Shown piece after piece: positions 52,892-64,000 of a stretch of 64,000 nt of DNA. Source of the stretch: Gigaspora rosea (Eukaryota > Glomeromycota > Glomeromycetes > Diversisporales > Gigasporaceae); NCBI GenBank assembly GCA_003550325.1, contig QKWP01000040.1, forward strand, positions 337,856 to 401,855. Reading direction: 5' to 3'. The position numbers were made by a program, and so were the translations under genes. The notes under the pieces were generated by a model. That model was not told the DNA's origin. It worked only from the letters and a program-made list of their open reading frames with translations, and ran no database searches. The first letter of the stretch is position 1; each line of letters opens with the position of its first letter.

Positions 52892-53919
52892 TTTTTATTG
52901 ACGGCATCCCATATATATATATAATATATATATAACTGGCTATTATTTTGTTTTCTAGTACTCACGAGCAGAAGCTCTAATTTCTCTACAGTTGAGATTG
53001 GATACATAAAATCCTATTTTTAATTGGACAAACTTGATCATACTACAAAATTAAAAACTGTTTTTTTTTCAATAAAAAAAAATTAAAGATTTTTTTTAAA
53101 AGAAACATTTCATTTATTACTTTTATTACTTCCAGAATTCTTTCTGCTAGTAAAAAAAAAATTGAATAATTTAAAATATTAAAAAAATAAGTAATTTTCA
53201 TTAAGTTTTTGTTTGGTACCTTATTTTCAAGAGAATTCTAACGAGGACAAAATTTTGCTGAGATCTACATTTACAAGCTTGTAATTTTGAAACACCCCAA
53301 AATTTTTTCAAGATTCCTTAACTATATTCTTGGTTGCAATTTTTATTTTGTTAAAAAATAATTAATTGACACAAGCATTTGAAATGTTTCAAGTACATTT
53401 TTATTGCTATGGCAATGTGCTAATTAATTGATTTGTTTTAATACCAATACAATAATAATGTAACTCAAGTTCTCAAAAGCATTTTTCTAAAAAAATAATT
53501 AGCCAGTATTATGTCCTTTTGGGAAGTAACTTTCAGAAATCATATAGTAACTCTGATGCAATACTGTAATAGGTGCTAGTTTGCTTATTGTTAATATCAA
53601 AAATAAATATTACTGTTGCTAAATAATTAGCAAATTTTTATACCATGTACAAAAACAAAAAAAAACTTAATATTTATTTTGTTTTCAGATTTTTGTATAG
53701 TAGTATGATTAAAGTAGACATGTTTATTTCAATTAAATTTTATATAATTTAGTAAATTTTTACAGTAATATTCAATAAAATTGTAGAAAATTATATAATC
53801 ATATACATGAAATTATTTACTAAAAAAACTTGAAGTGTTAAAACTCAAACAAGCAAAATATTAATATTAAATAGCCAAAAAGAACCATTTATCTGATAAA
53901 TTTTGATAAACCAAAATGA
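52892..53919. other. AT-rich intergenic stretch
   Basis: Contains a TATATATA run (52912-52933). No gene seen. Confidence 0.5.
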
Positions 53920-55216
53920 ATGAGTAAAGGAAAATCTGAAGACACATTTGAAATATTCTTTGAAATTGACTTGATTGACTTTGGGTATGATGAAAGAGAA
54001 TCAGTAAGATATAGTGATATAAAAAAAGAAGCAATTAAGGAAATAGATAGTAAAACATTTGAACTGTCTTGAAAAATCAGTGATAAGCTTGGTGCTGATT
54101 GAATAGATAAAGTTGAAAAGTATTGTCAGGTTAGATTGATGGATGCATTGGAAGCACTTTCAAATATGGATATATAGTTAAACCTCTCTATATGCATGCT
54201 CTAGGGACTAGACTTGACTGTGCATTTAAAGAGTTATATGTAGAATATAATAGAACAATCACGTGATATCAGACCAATCTCAATTAATAATCAAGTGATC
54301 TCAAAACTGCAAAAAAAGTATATAATCTAACTTTTTGTTATAATTATGGCATTATAAAATATTTTACTTATACAGAATAATTATTATTTTTTTTCTTATA
54401 TAAATATATTTAATAATTTTTGACTTGAAGTTAAAATGCATTTTATTGATACTATAAAAAATAGGATTCTTTAATTAAAATAACTATTAATTATAGTTTG
54501 TTATAATTCTTTAATTTTTTCTCTAATAATTTTTTTGATTTTATAAATGAATTTTAATAATTGTATGCTATGAATAAGTCTTGTGGGTATGGCAATCTTA
54601 ATTACAAATTTGTTGTATATATTACACGTGTGCAATTACAAAGGTTAATCAATATATTCAGGACTTCAAAATCTTGCATGTAAAGAATACAGAGAGTGTG
54701 CATTTAATTCTAAGTCCCGAGCTTGGAACTGGGCCTTGGCATGTATTTAAAGAGGGTACATATAGAGAAGTTTAACTTTAGTTCTTGGAATAGAAAGGAT
54801 AGTAAAAGACTTGTTGAAAGTGTTAGTAGAAGATGATGATTTTGATGAGTTGAATCATAGTGTGAATTTGTTCAAATCATATAGGCATTTGAATTTTGAA
54901 GATCTTGGCAATAGAAATAAGAAAGTAATTTGGTAATGTTAATGACAGATAAATACTTGAAGAGTTATAATAGTAAAGTTGGCTATGATGAAGTCAAGGC
55001 TAAGATAGAATTTGTTGAATGAATTATAAAGTTGTTAAATATGAAAAGGAATTGGTAATAAAAGGCTGAATAATAAAATTGGAGAAAAAAAAGTAGTGGT
55101 TAATACAAGTGAAAATGAGATACCATAATTTAACAATGGAATATTTAAATGCTTATCTAAGCCAGATGATAAGACAACAAATCTAGAAAAAGTAATAGCT
55201 AAATTATGAGGAGTAT
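53920..55216 (+). pseudogene. Decayed gene-like stretch, unknown family
   Basis: From ATG 53920 a 50-codon frame reads MSKGKSEDTFEIFFEIDLID and on to DSKTFELS, then meets TGA (54070-54072). The same frame continues KISDKLGAD, another TGA, then IDKVEKYCQVRLMDALEALS. Both TGA codons sit where Trp (TGG) would fit. A 600-bp element (54177-54776) follows, then more coding-like, acidic text (RIVKDLLKVLVEDDDFDELN, SVNLFKSYRHLNFEDLGN) with further stops and frame changes to about 55216. Composition is purine-rich on the plus strand, unlike the flanks. I do not recognise the family; it may be a host gene or part of a larger mobile element. Confidence 0.45.
54177..54776. mobile_element. Pogo/mariner-like non-autonomous element (600 bp)
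   Basis: The ends GTTAAACCTCTCTATATGCA and (reverse complement) GTTAAACTTCTCTATATGTA are inverted. Inside both ends is a GGGACT / CGGGACTT word followed by TGCATTTAAAGAG-type text. AT-rich core, no ORF. It interrupts the decayed gene-like stretch. The end at 17079 belongs to the same family. Confidence 0.75.
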
Positions 55217-56137
55217 ATTCGATCATAAAAAAACATTATTAATGAAAAATAATAGAAATAATAGGCTTTTAATATTGCTTATGTTTTCGAAAAAATTATA
55301 TAGAAGGAGTTAGAAACTTCATAAACAAGTTTCTAAGAATCTAGCTTATATTATAGTGGTGAGCAGTATGTGGTATACTTGTTAGAAAAATAAGGCTATA
55401 AGCAATCAATTGATAACTTGTGCACATAATATAAGTGATTGATTAAAATTATAAATATAAGATCATTGAAACGTACACAAGAAATTTGTGCCAGATTTGT
55501 AGCACATCAAAATTTTTTAAAGTTCAATTACCTAATTTTAACCTTCTATCCTACAATTTTTTTTACTCAAAGGTCAGAATCACACTATATAACAAGTCTT
55601 TGATCTTGTATTTAATGTTCTTTTAGATTAGACCAATTTCATTCAATTAATAGACAGTGTGCAAGAACTGGTTTTTCAGAGATTGATCATGGTACCTTTA
55701 GCAAAAATCAACATCATGTATTTCTGTCTAATTCAATTCTACTACTAACACTAGCTAGATTTCTCTGATTAACTAGAAATTTTAGATAAGTCAGATTGGT
55801 AATATTTGGGACTTATTTGAGTAATTAGAATAATTTTGGTAAATTGCAGAATTTTATAATATTGGCTATAAGGTCATTTCAGGATGTATTGGTAATAATA
55901 GTAATATAGATAATTTTTACTAATGTAAATAGCTAGTTTATTAATTATAAATAAAGGCCTTATGGCCCTCTGGAACAGAAAATTTTTGCATTACCTATTA
56001 ATAAAGTAATATAAATTATATTAGAGATAGTAAATGATATATATGGTCATTTGCCTATTTTGCAAATGACCTAAAACGACTTTAGAATGATAGTTATTAT
56101 AGTCATTTAATTCTAAGTTATTTGAAAATAGCTTGTT
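55217..56137. other. AT-rich intergenic stretch
   Basis: Nothing coding. GGTCATTTGCC / GCAAATGACC at about 56045-56070 forms a short hairpin. Confidence 0.45.
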
Positions 56138-56360
56138 ACTAATGATGCCTGATGCATAATACAATCTGTGTTATTGACACATGACCAAACCATTTTATTA
56201 GGCAACTTCATATTGATGAATTGATGAACGACAGAACCTATAATGCATGTTAAAACCCATGATGCATAATGAAACCTATGATGCATAATAAAATATATGA
56301 TGTATAAACCCATGATGCATGATAAAACCAATAATAAATAACAAAACCTATAATGTTTTG
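56138..56360. repeat. Cluster of GATGCATAATAAAACC words
   Basis: ACTAATGATGCCTGATGCAT opens a run of about six words like CCTATGATGCATAATAAAAC. The opening TGATGCCTGA resembles the start of the 8425-type hAT element (GATGCCTGACG). It may be a related subterminal array with its CpGs lost. Confidence 0.5.
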
Positions 56361-56395
56361 ATAATATATAAGACTATTATTCATTTTTTTTATAA

Positions 56396-57099
56396 TGTTA
56401 TAGAACAATAGTTTATTATATTATCTTATTATTTTATTATTTCATTTTTATTGTATTTTATTATTATTGTATTATATTATTATTTTGAGAAGTTAAATAC
56501 TTAGAATAGTAATACCGCTTATAATGCTTATAATGCTTATATCGCTTATAATGCTTATACTGATTATAATGCTTATAATGATTATAACACTTATGACACT
56601 TATAGCGCTTATACCACTTATAACGCTTATACTGCTTATAACACTTATACCGCTTATAATGCTTGTACCACTTATGTTGCTCTTGTAGATTATAGTATTT
56701 ATTATTGTAAATCAATGCTTATAACGCTTATTCTAAAATGTATTTAAAGACACAGAATTTCCCTTAGTCAAACCAGACCAAGATACCCCACTTCTCTCTA
56801 TATTTATTATACATCTTGTACTGGGATTTCTTAGAAACAGAAACCTAAGGATAGCTCTATCTTAGATTATTAATAAAGAAACTATTTATCTTAATAACAC
56901 TAAGTTTATCATCAAGTAATAGTAAAATCAATAATTCCTCATTGAATACTCTAACGAACTGCCCTTAAAGAAGAGTATAATTTCTTACAGACTAAGGAAT
57001 TAAATCTACCTCTTGGACACCGCTATAAACTGATAAAGGATCCCTGTAGCCGTGTCGTTGTTATAGTAAGGAGGAAAAGAAGGCCTCCCTACTGTAACA
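56396..57099 (+). repeat. 5' LTR of copy B
   Basis: 704 bp, collinear with the copy A LTRs. The internal minisatellite (56508-56690) is present but reads CTTATAATG / CTTATACTG in place of many CTTATAACG / CTTATACCG units. Confidence 0.9.
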
Positions 57100-57179
57100 T
57101 TTGGTGCCTTCTGGCAGAAACATTTAAAATATTTGGATATTATTGAAGATATTTGGAAACCTCTACAACTCTAGCTAAT

Positions 57180-57350
57180 GCTGTTCGTCCTGGAAGTCAC
57201 TTTGCCCAAGAACTCTATAAAACTTATTGCCGCTGCCGTTCGTCCTAGAAGACTCTTTGCCCACAGACTCTATCTATTTAAATTGCTGTTTATTTTACAC
57301 AACTTTTGCTACTGCTGTTCATCCTAGACTCTTTGCTCAAGGATACTATT
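57180..57350 (+). repeat. Leader repeats of copy B
   Basis: Three units of GCTGTTCGTCCTGGAAGTC / CTTTGCCCAAGAACTCTAT type, as in copy A (27841-28035). Confidence 0.8.
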
Positions 57351-57425
57351 TATTTAACTAAACTTACTAACAAGATATTACTAACAATTAATTATTTTGA
57401 GATTTAGCCAGAAGTCATAAGGCAT

Positions 57426-59160
57426 ATGACTACTGATATTAATGAACTATATAATCGACATATTAGAAACCATCTAGTAGAATATCATCAAAGCTCTGCT
57501 CTTCCCTATCACACTCTTCAACTATGTGCTCCTAATCTTTCTTGTCAAGAGTGTTATCCCCTCTTCGAACTAGTGATTGAATTTTTGCTTGAACACCTTT
57601 TGAAAGGTTTTGGCATTGGTATTCTGGTACCTACTCTGCTGATTCCTACACCTCCCAAACCACTGGCAATTTTAGTCGTCTGACTGCTACTAGAGACTTT
57701 ACTACTATTCGTACTTGTATTCGAGATATTATTTTTAGCTGCAGTTATCAAACAGAACTTGATAACCCAAGAAAAATTGCCCTTGTATTTTCCAACGTTT
57801 TACCCATTGAACTACTTTACCTCTTCTTGATTTTGGAGACTATACTACCTTTGACCCATATCTAGATGCTGACACTACAAAATATAGTCCTCAATATCCA
57901 GACTTAGGATCTTCTATCATTAAAGGATCTAACAATACTTTTAATACTGTACCTCTTCTTATCCTTCCTGAAGCACGTTCAACTACTCTTTTTGGTTTTA
58001 ACCTACACCCTTTTAGTGAAGATAATAGTGTTATTAGTTCTCATTCCCCTTATGTCCAACATACTAGCCTACCTGCAAGTTCTACAACTTTAACACCTAA
58101 TCGAGCTGCAGTAGACCTTGAAAATTTCTTTGAAACTATTTCTACTTTTAATTTAGATAGACTTTTACTAGACACTACTGAAGAAACTAGTGAAAAAAAC
58201 CAAGAACTTTCTTCAACCCCACCTGTGGACAACTTACCTCCTAACATGGCTGAATAAGCTATCGCCGATGCTACTACTGCTATTAATACCCTAGCTGCTG
58301 TATTTGTACATAGAGGAGTTGAAAAGAACGACCTCTCTGTTAATTTTTTTAATGGTGATGGAACCCAAAACCCACTCAAATGGTATTCTGAGTTTAAGTA
58401 CTGCTGTTGCCAATCGATAGAATGCTACTCAGAAATTAGAACTTGTTCCTGTATATTTGAAAGGAATTGCTTTAGACTGGTTTTCCTTCCTTGCAGATAA
58501 ACCTACTGTTTTTAGCGATAAGGACAATACCAATATTAGTTTTAAATACTTGTTTCTAGACCGATTCGGCACCCCAAAACAAAAAGTTATGTGGCAAAAG
58601 CAACTTTTTGATATCAAACAAGGTGCCAACTCAGTTGATGACTATATTAACCGGTTTAGAAAACTGAAGTGACGTGTTGACCCTGAAGATGCCTTCACTG
58701 ATAACTTTGTAATCCAACTCTTTATCCAAGGCCTTCGTCCTGAGTTTGCTGTAAATGTACAAGCCTCTGAACCTGCTGATTTTGATGATGCTATGAAAAC
58801 TGCTCGCAAATGGAAAACTGGAAAACTTATGGCTTCCCCTAACACAGATACAGACCAAGTTATCAAACAATTAACTGAACAAATTGCTCAACTTAGTATT
58901 AACCTTGCCCAGAAGCAACCCCTGATAACCTATCTGTGAACTATGCCGATTCTTCTAAACAAGCCAATCCAATTAAACAACCTCCTACCTGTCATTATTT
59001 TGGTCGAACTAGACACTTTATTGCACATTGCTGTTTTAAAAAGAAGAATCAAAGTAATGAACGAGGAAGAAACAAACAATCCAACAACAACAATTATCGA
59101 CATGACTCTTATAGAAATAGATCTAGCCGTTGAGACAGCAAAGACAAGATTATTATAATA
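57426..59160 (+). pseudogene. gag region of copy B
   Basis: MTTDINELYNRHIRNHLVEY at the start, the Gag segment DDYINRFRKLK and a CCHC knuckle region near 58990. Collinear with the copy A gag. Broken. Confidence 0.85.
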
Positions 59161-59452
59161 GAGATAGAGGCCACTCTAGAAATAAAGATAATCATAATAA
59201 CAGAGATGACTACTGCTCTAGAAGTTGAGACCGATCTTCTTCTTGGAGACCTAATAACAGAACCACTCACCATACTATAGAAATGTTAATTATCTTGATG
59301 GAACTCCTTCTACTACTACTACTACTAACCAACCTCTTCATCCACAAAAATGGAAAACATTCCTAGACAATCCTTCTATTCGCACTGCCCTATCTTCTTA
59401 TTTGTATAAAGAAGCTAAAACTGCTAATTTGATCCAGACATCTGCTTATACC

Positions 59453-59494
59453 CAGTGTTCGAAATTTCAGACTCAAACACTGTTCTCATGAGAA

Positions 59495-59563
<69 letters not shown>

Positions 59564-59974
59564 AAAAAATATATCATATAATGTACATGTATTGAAAATA
59601 TATGCACCTTTTTATCTCCATATTATAATATTTAATATTCTAATATTACCTATAAATGGTATTAGATAAATATAAAAATTTGACATAATTCTATTAATGC
59701 ATCTATATATTATGAAAATACATTAGAGCATCATACATGCTATAGTAATTATATGTAAGTTTAACTAAATAATTTTGATAATAAATTATAATAATTAGTT
59801 ATATTTATTTATTTTGAAATATTATGTAGTTACTAATTACTACTTATGAGAACACTATTTTTATTTTACTGTTCTCAAAAAAATTTTAATAGTGAACAGT
59901 AAAAAATTTTTACTGTGCACAAATTTAAAACAGTGTTCTCATGAGAACTCAGAGAACACTAATTTCGAACACTG
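59453..59974. mobile_element. hAT-like MITE inserted in copy B (522 bp)
   Basis: The perfect inverted ends CAGTGTTCGAAATT and AATTTCGAACACTG are flanked by an exact 8-bp duplication CTTATACC (59445-59452, 59975-59982). A subterminal CAGTGTTCTCATGAGAAC palindrome is repeated at the right. The centre has an A-run of about 66 bases (59496-59561). It splits the retrotransposon in front of the protease region. Confidence 0.95.
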
Positions 59975-61250
59975 CTTATACCACACCTGTCAAATGTAAT
60001 ATCAAAATTAACCAGAAACTACATAAAGCTATTATTAACAGTGGAGCCTCCATCAGTATAATTGCACACCAACTGGTCCAGGATCTAGGACTAAAAATAA
60101 AACAAGCCTCTCTTAGCCTTACCATACCTGCAACTGGAACCTCTTCTCATCCTTTAGAAATTATTCGAGACTTACCCATAGAAATAGATGGTGTTATTAT
60201 CCCTATTACTGTTGAAGTAGTCCCTGCTACCTCTTATTCATTATTGCTTGGAAATGACTAGTCAAAGAAAGTTGAAGCTAGTTATAATTGGAAAAATAGA
60301 TGCTATTCTTTTAAATGGAAAAACAAGAAACATAAAATCTCTACCTCCTATGAAAGCAACCAACCATTACTTTCACAACCCACTGTTACTGACCCTGCTG
60401 AATTAGATACTTATGAACAGGAATACTTAGTCCCTCAAGAAGCTTATGCTTTTATTGCTACCCAAGAACCAGACATTACCTCTACCTCTGATAATGATGA
60501 CAACCCATGGATTATTCACCAACCTAGACATAGGAAGCGTGCCCCTTCTAACCCTCATGTATATGGCAATTGTGGCTCACCTGAGCATCTCTTTGCCAAC
60601 TGTCCTACCAACCGTTGCAACCATTGTCGACAGGATAAACTTATTGCTGTCCACTGCCCACAACAAGTACCAAACGAACCTCTTGCCATACCTGCAATGG
60701 TAATGACCATTTGTATCAAAACTGCTCTGAAAACATTTGTCATACCTGTAGAACAACTGGACATATTGTTGTTGACTGTTTCTTTGGAGCCCTTAAGGAA
60801 CAGAACTGAATCTGCCAATGTGGATGTAATCCTAATGATATTGAAGCCCATAGAATGTATAACTTTAGTACAAGGCGTACTCACTACTGTTATCATTGCA
60901 AGAAACCAAATAGACCAGAAGACCTACAAGTTCTTAACAACCAGTTTGTTTGTTGAGGATGTGTCTCTGACTACTATTATGCACTCCCTTCTGAAGACCC
61001 TCAATGCATATATTATTATAGTCATGGAGAAGGATGTGGAACTCTTGTTCAATTTAAAATCTGTAAAGAAACCAGACCTACCTCTAAAATGCATAATTTA
61101 GAAAACCTAGAACAAGACCTTTGGTTTTGTGACTTTGAACACCTCTATGCTTATAAAGCAGGCCAGGATATCTTCTATAATTCTAATTATAATTTGTGGA
61201 CTAGAATCAGTCATTATACTGAGTCCAACTGAAGTGCTGGATTTCTGTAT
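59960..61250 (+). pseudogene. Protease and zinc-knuckle array of copy B
   Basis: Protease text SGASISIIAHQLVQDLG and SYSLLLGND, then CCHC knuckle text (about 60560-60800) and further Cys pairs, in the same order as copy A. Broken. Confidence 0.8.
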
Positions 61251-62255
61251 GAAATGAACCAGACTTGTATCTTTCAACTTGCAAAGATTTTCTTACAAGA
61301 ATTAGACCAAAGCATAACTGAAACCTTAAAACCTTTAATGACTGATTGTATTAATCAACCTTGGAGTCCAGAAAAAATGTCATTAGTACTTCATGCTGAG
61401 CATGGTATATTGGAAGAGAATGAAGAATTTCAATTACAACAGACCCTTGAAATTTCCTTTGACACTAGCCATCCTGAATTCTGTAAAGAAACTGCTCTTG
61501 CTAATCTTAGAAGAAACTTTTCAGACACACCCATCGACCTTTGCAAGGAATATCTTCATGTTAACATCAGGAAGAACTTGATAAACATGCCGGATATTGT
61601 ACTGACTATGTACCTCCTCCACCACCAATATTTGAACTAGAAACCATATCTTTAGAACCTGTACCAAATGACCCAGATATTGTTACTAAAAAAGTTTTTG
61701 AAACATTGCAACAACAAGTTGTCCAACAGAACCAGACCATTGAACAACTTCAACAAGTTCAAAAACTTGAGAACTTTAATCAACAATTGCTTCACCTTAT
61801 CCACCAAGACACTCAATACCTACAACAAAGAACTGAAACTCTTATCACTCTTCTTACAGATACAAATTTTTAGATAATTCTAGGCATAATGACAAACTAC
61901 CTGTTGACTCAGACAATTGTATTAACAGACCTCTTAAGCCCCCTGAACACCCTATAAATTTAATACATACCCCTGTATATAGTATAGATCCCCTTATCCC
62001 CTATGAAGAATACACTTTGACCCCAACTACTTCATTAAACACAGGTCCTCTTGCTGCAGACCAAGGACTTAAATTTAAACATTTACTTGAGAAATTTGCA
62101 GACATTGATAAATTAGAAAGAACTTATTTAGTTTTTCATCATATTTTCACTGAAGATGTACCACCCATTCATTCTAGACCTTACTCAATGCCCCCAAGTG
62201 AACAGATATTTATTAAAGAGGAAATCCAACGAATAATGAAACATAAACTTATCTG
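61251..62255 (+). other. Linker region of copy B
   Basis: Coding-like sequence collinear with 24442-23500 of copy A, including a Gln/Leu-rich coiled-coil-like part (about 61690-61810). No known domain. Confidence 0.5.
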
Positions 62256-63443
62256 ACCTTCAAACAGTCCCTGGACTTCTCCTGTTGTTTTAGTCAAGAA
62301 GAAAAATGGTAAATTATCTTTTGTGTAGATTACTGAAAGCTTAACAACGTTACTAAAAAGGATACATACCCTCTACCTCGCATTGATGAATTTTTAAATA
62401 CCCTTGCTGGATCACATTGGTTTTCCATTTTGGATCTTGCAAGTAGATATTGGCAAGTGGCTATGCACCTTCGTGATAAAGAAAAGACTGCTTTTGTAAC
62501 TTGCTATAGAACTTATGAGTTCAATGTGATGCCTTTTGGACTTTGTAATGCCCTTGCAATATTCCAAAGACTAATGGACTGAGTATAAGATGGAATTGCT
62601 TGGAAACTTGTAGTAGTATACTTAGATGATACTATAGTATATTCTCAAACATTTGATGACCACCTAAAGCACTTGAATAAAGTGTTTCAAAAAATCAAGC
62701 AAGCTGGATTACGATTTAACATCGAGAAATGTAACTTTTGGATGCAAAGATTACCCTTCTTAGGCCATATAATCGCATCTAGTGGAATAGCTCCTGATCA
62801 TACCAAAATTGAAGCTATACAAAAGATTCAACCTCCACAGAATATAACTCAACTTCGCTTATTCTTAGGGTTAGCTGAATATTATAGTCAATTTATCCAA
62901 AACTTCTCTGCTATTGCTTAACCGTTAAATTAATTGTTACAAAAAGATGAACCATATCAATGGACCCATATTCAACAAGAAGCTTTTGATGAATTAAAAG
63001 GCTAACTTACTGCTGCACCTATATTAGCCTACCCTAATTTTAGGAAGACCTTTATTCTGGCTTCTGATACTTTTTACTATGGATTTGGTGCTACTCTTAG
63101 TCAATTAGACCAAAACTATAAGGAACACCCTATTGCTTATGCAAGCAAAAGCCTACAAAAAGAAGAAGTAAACTATGGCGCAACTGAATTGGAATGTGCT
63201 GCTGTAGTATGGTCAATCGAACATTTTTATAAATACTTAAGCGCTATCAAGTTCATCTTAGTTAAAGACCATTTAGCATTGAAATGGCTATGTACTGCTG
63301 AACCTAAAGGAAGAATTGGAAGATGGATTCTTAAACTTCAACCTTACAACTTTGAAATCTTTCACAAACCTGGAAGAATTCACTCGAATGTTGATGCTCT
63401 ACCACGCCTACTAACCCAGACAACTAAATCATCTAAATCATGA
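62256..63443 (+). pseudogene. RT and RNase H region of copy B
   Basis: RT text VVVYLDDTIVYS and LGHIIASSGIAPDHTKIEAI, RNase H text CAAVVWSIEHFYKYL and GRIGRWILKLQPYNFEIFHK. Collinear with copy A. Broken. Confidence 0.85.
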
Positions 63444-64000
63444 ATTTAAATCGATATAATCAACTTTATGATTACCTAGAATCAGACAACTTACCAGACG
63501 AATTTACAGACTATGAAAAGAAACAATTAATTAACCAGGCTCGATATTTTGAAATTAGATATAACCTTTTATATAAAAAGAACAGAAAAGATCCAGAACA
63601 CCCTTTTCGAGTTATTAAATGGACAGAAGTAGAACTGATCCTATACATGATGCATATACACCCTACTGCTAGACATTTGGGAACTGACAATATATACTAT
63701 AAAATAGCTGAACATTATTATTGGGATCAAATGTATCGAGATGTCCAAGGATATGTAAAGACTTGTAAGACATGCCAAATAAGACTAAAAGGTCGAAGAA
63801 AACCTCTTCACCCTATTCAAATAGAATGCGCTTTTGAGAGAATTGGAATTGACCTTGTCGGACCCCTACCAATAACCGCTCGAACCAACTGCTATATCAC
63901 TATTGCTACTGACTATCTAACAAGATGGCCAGAAGCCAAAGCTGTTCCTGATGCTGTAGCTAATACTCTTGCTCAATTTATTTTTGAAGAAATTATCTGT
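63437..64000 (+). pseudogene. Integrase region of copy B, cut by window end
   Basis: The zinc-binding N-terminal part and the start of the core (RIGIDLVGPLP-like, ATDYLTRWPEAKAVPD) are visible. The remainder, extra segment and 3' LTR lie outside the window. Confidence 0.8.

Larger units (their letters stand above)
56396..64000 (+). mobile_element. Ty3/gypsy-like LTR retrotransposon, copy B (runs off the edge)
   Basis: Same family as 19399-28808 in opposite orientation. 5' LTR 56396-57099 (TGTTATAGAA...ACTGTAACA), primer-binding-like site from about 57101, leader repeats 57180-57350, gag from 57426, protease 59960-60310, knuckle array 60560-60800, RT, RNase H, and integrase cut by the window end. 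It is clearly broken, with more than a dozen interruptions by eye, and carries an inserted MITE at 59453-59974. Much more diverged than copy A, with many CpG sites of copy A replaced by TpG or CpA, so it is older. Confidence 0.92.

Overview
The window looks like a nuclear segment of a very AT-rich, repeat-laden fungal genome. The best fit is an arbuscular mycorrhizal fungus (Glomeromycotina, Rhizophagus-like). This is inferred from expanded-family members typical of those genomes (Sel1-repeat proteins, TKL-type kinases whose domain opens with IPYDDFENIEEIGKGG), short GT-AG introns, and a P450 cut into ten small exons. No organism name is proven by the sequence.

Host genes are few. At the left edge lies the end of a Sel1-repeat gene, followed by a decayed kinase (about 0.5-1.67 kb) and an intact Sel1-repeat gene on the minus strand (3.88-4.76 kb). 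A cytochrome P450 with nine introns splices by eye to a clean 514-residue protein (42.65-44.95 kb). A Ras-type GTPase with intact introns and a CaaX box (50.6-51.7 kb) carries damage in several nucleotide-binding motifs plus a frameshift. A badly decayed gene-like stretch of unknown kind lies at 53.9-55.2 kb. The rest is mobile DNA or unassigned AT-rich sequence.

Two copies of one Ty3/gypsy-like LTR retrotransposon lie in opposite orientation: a nearly whole one at 19.4-28.8 kb (minus) and an older one at 56.4 kb that runs off the right edge (plus). Both are broken fossils. Their order is LTR, repeated leader, gag with a zinc knuckle, protease, a second array of zinc knuckles, RT, RNase H, integrase. 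The younger copy has a further open segment after integrase. Each LTR carries a CpG-bearing minisatellite.

The DNA-transposon content is rich and many insertions can be delimited to the base by target-site duplications. There is an apparently intact pogo/Tc1-type element with an uninterrupted 588-residue transposase (47.1-49.86 kb). There are several hAT-type non-autonomous elements with 8-bp duplications (5.4, 8.4-9.5, 10.6-13.7, 14.8-15.3, 32.0, 45.3 and 59.5 kb). A three-level nest lies at 37.5-39.9 kb: a TA-flanked element holding a MULE-like palindrome with a 9-bp duplication, which holds another TA-flanked element. Several MITE families are present in two to four copies. A roughly 1-kb retroposon with a tRNA-like head and a 19-bp duplication sits inside an old hAT element (11.0-12.0 kb), and a degenerate satellite of roughly 100-200-bp units fills 32.3-34.3 kb. 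No rRNA gene, functional tRNA gene or CRISPR array was seen.

The coding regions are islands between transposon clusters. Kinase, Ras and the 54-kb remnant show decay, while the P450, one Sel1 gene and the pogo transposase keep open frames.
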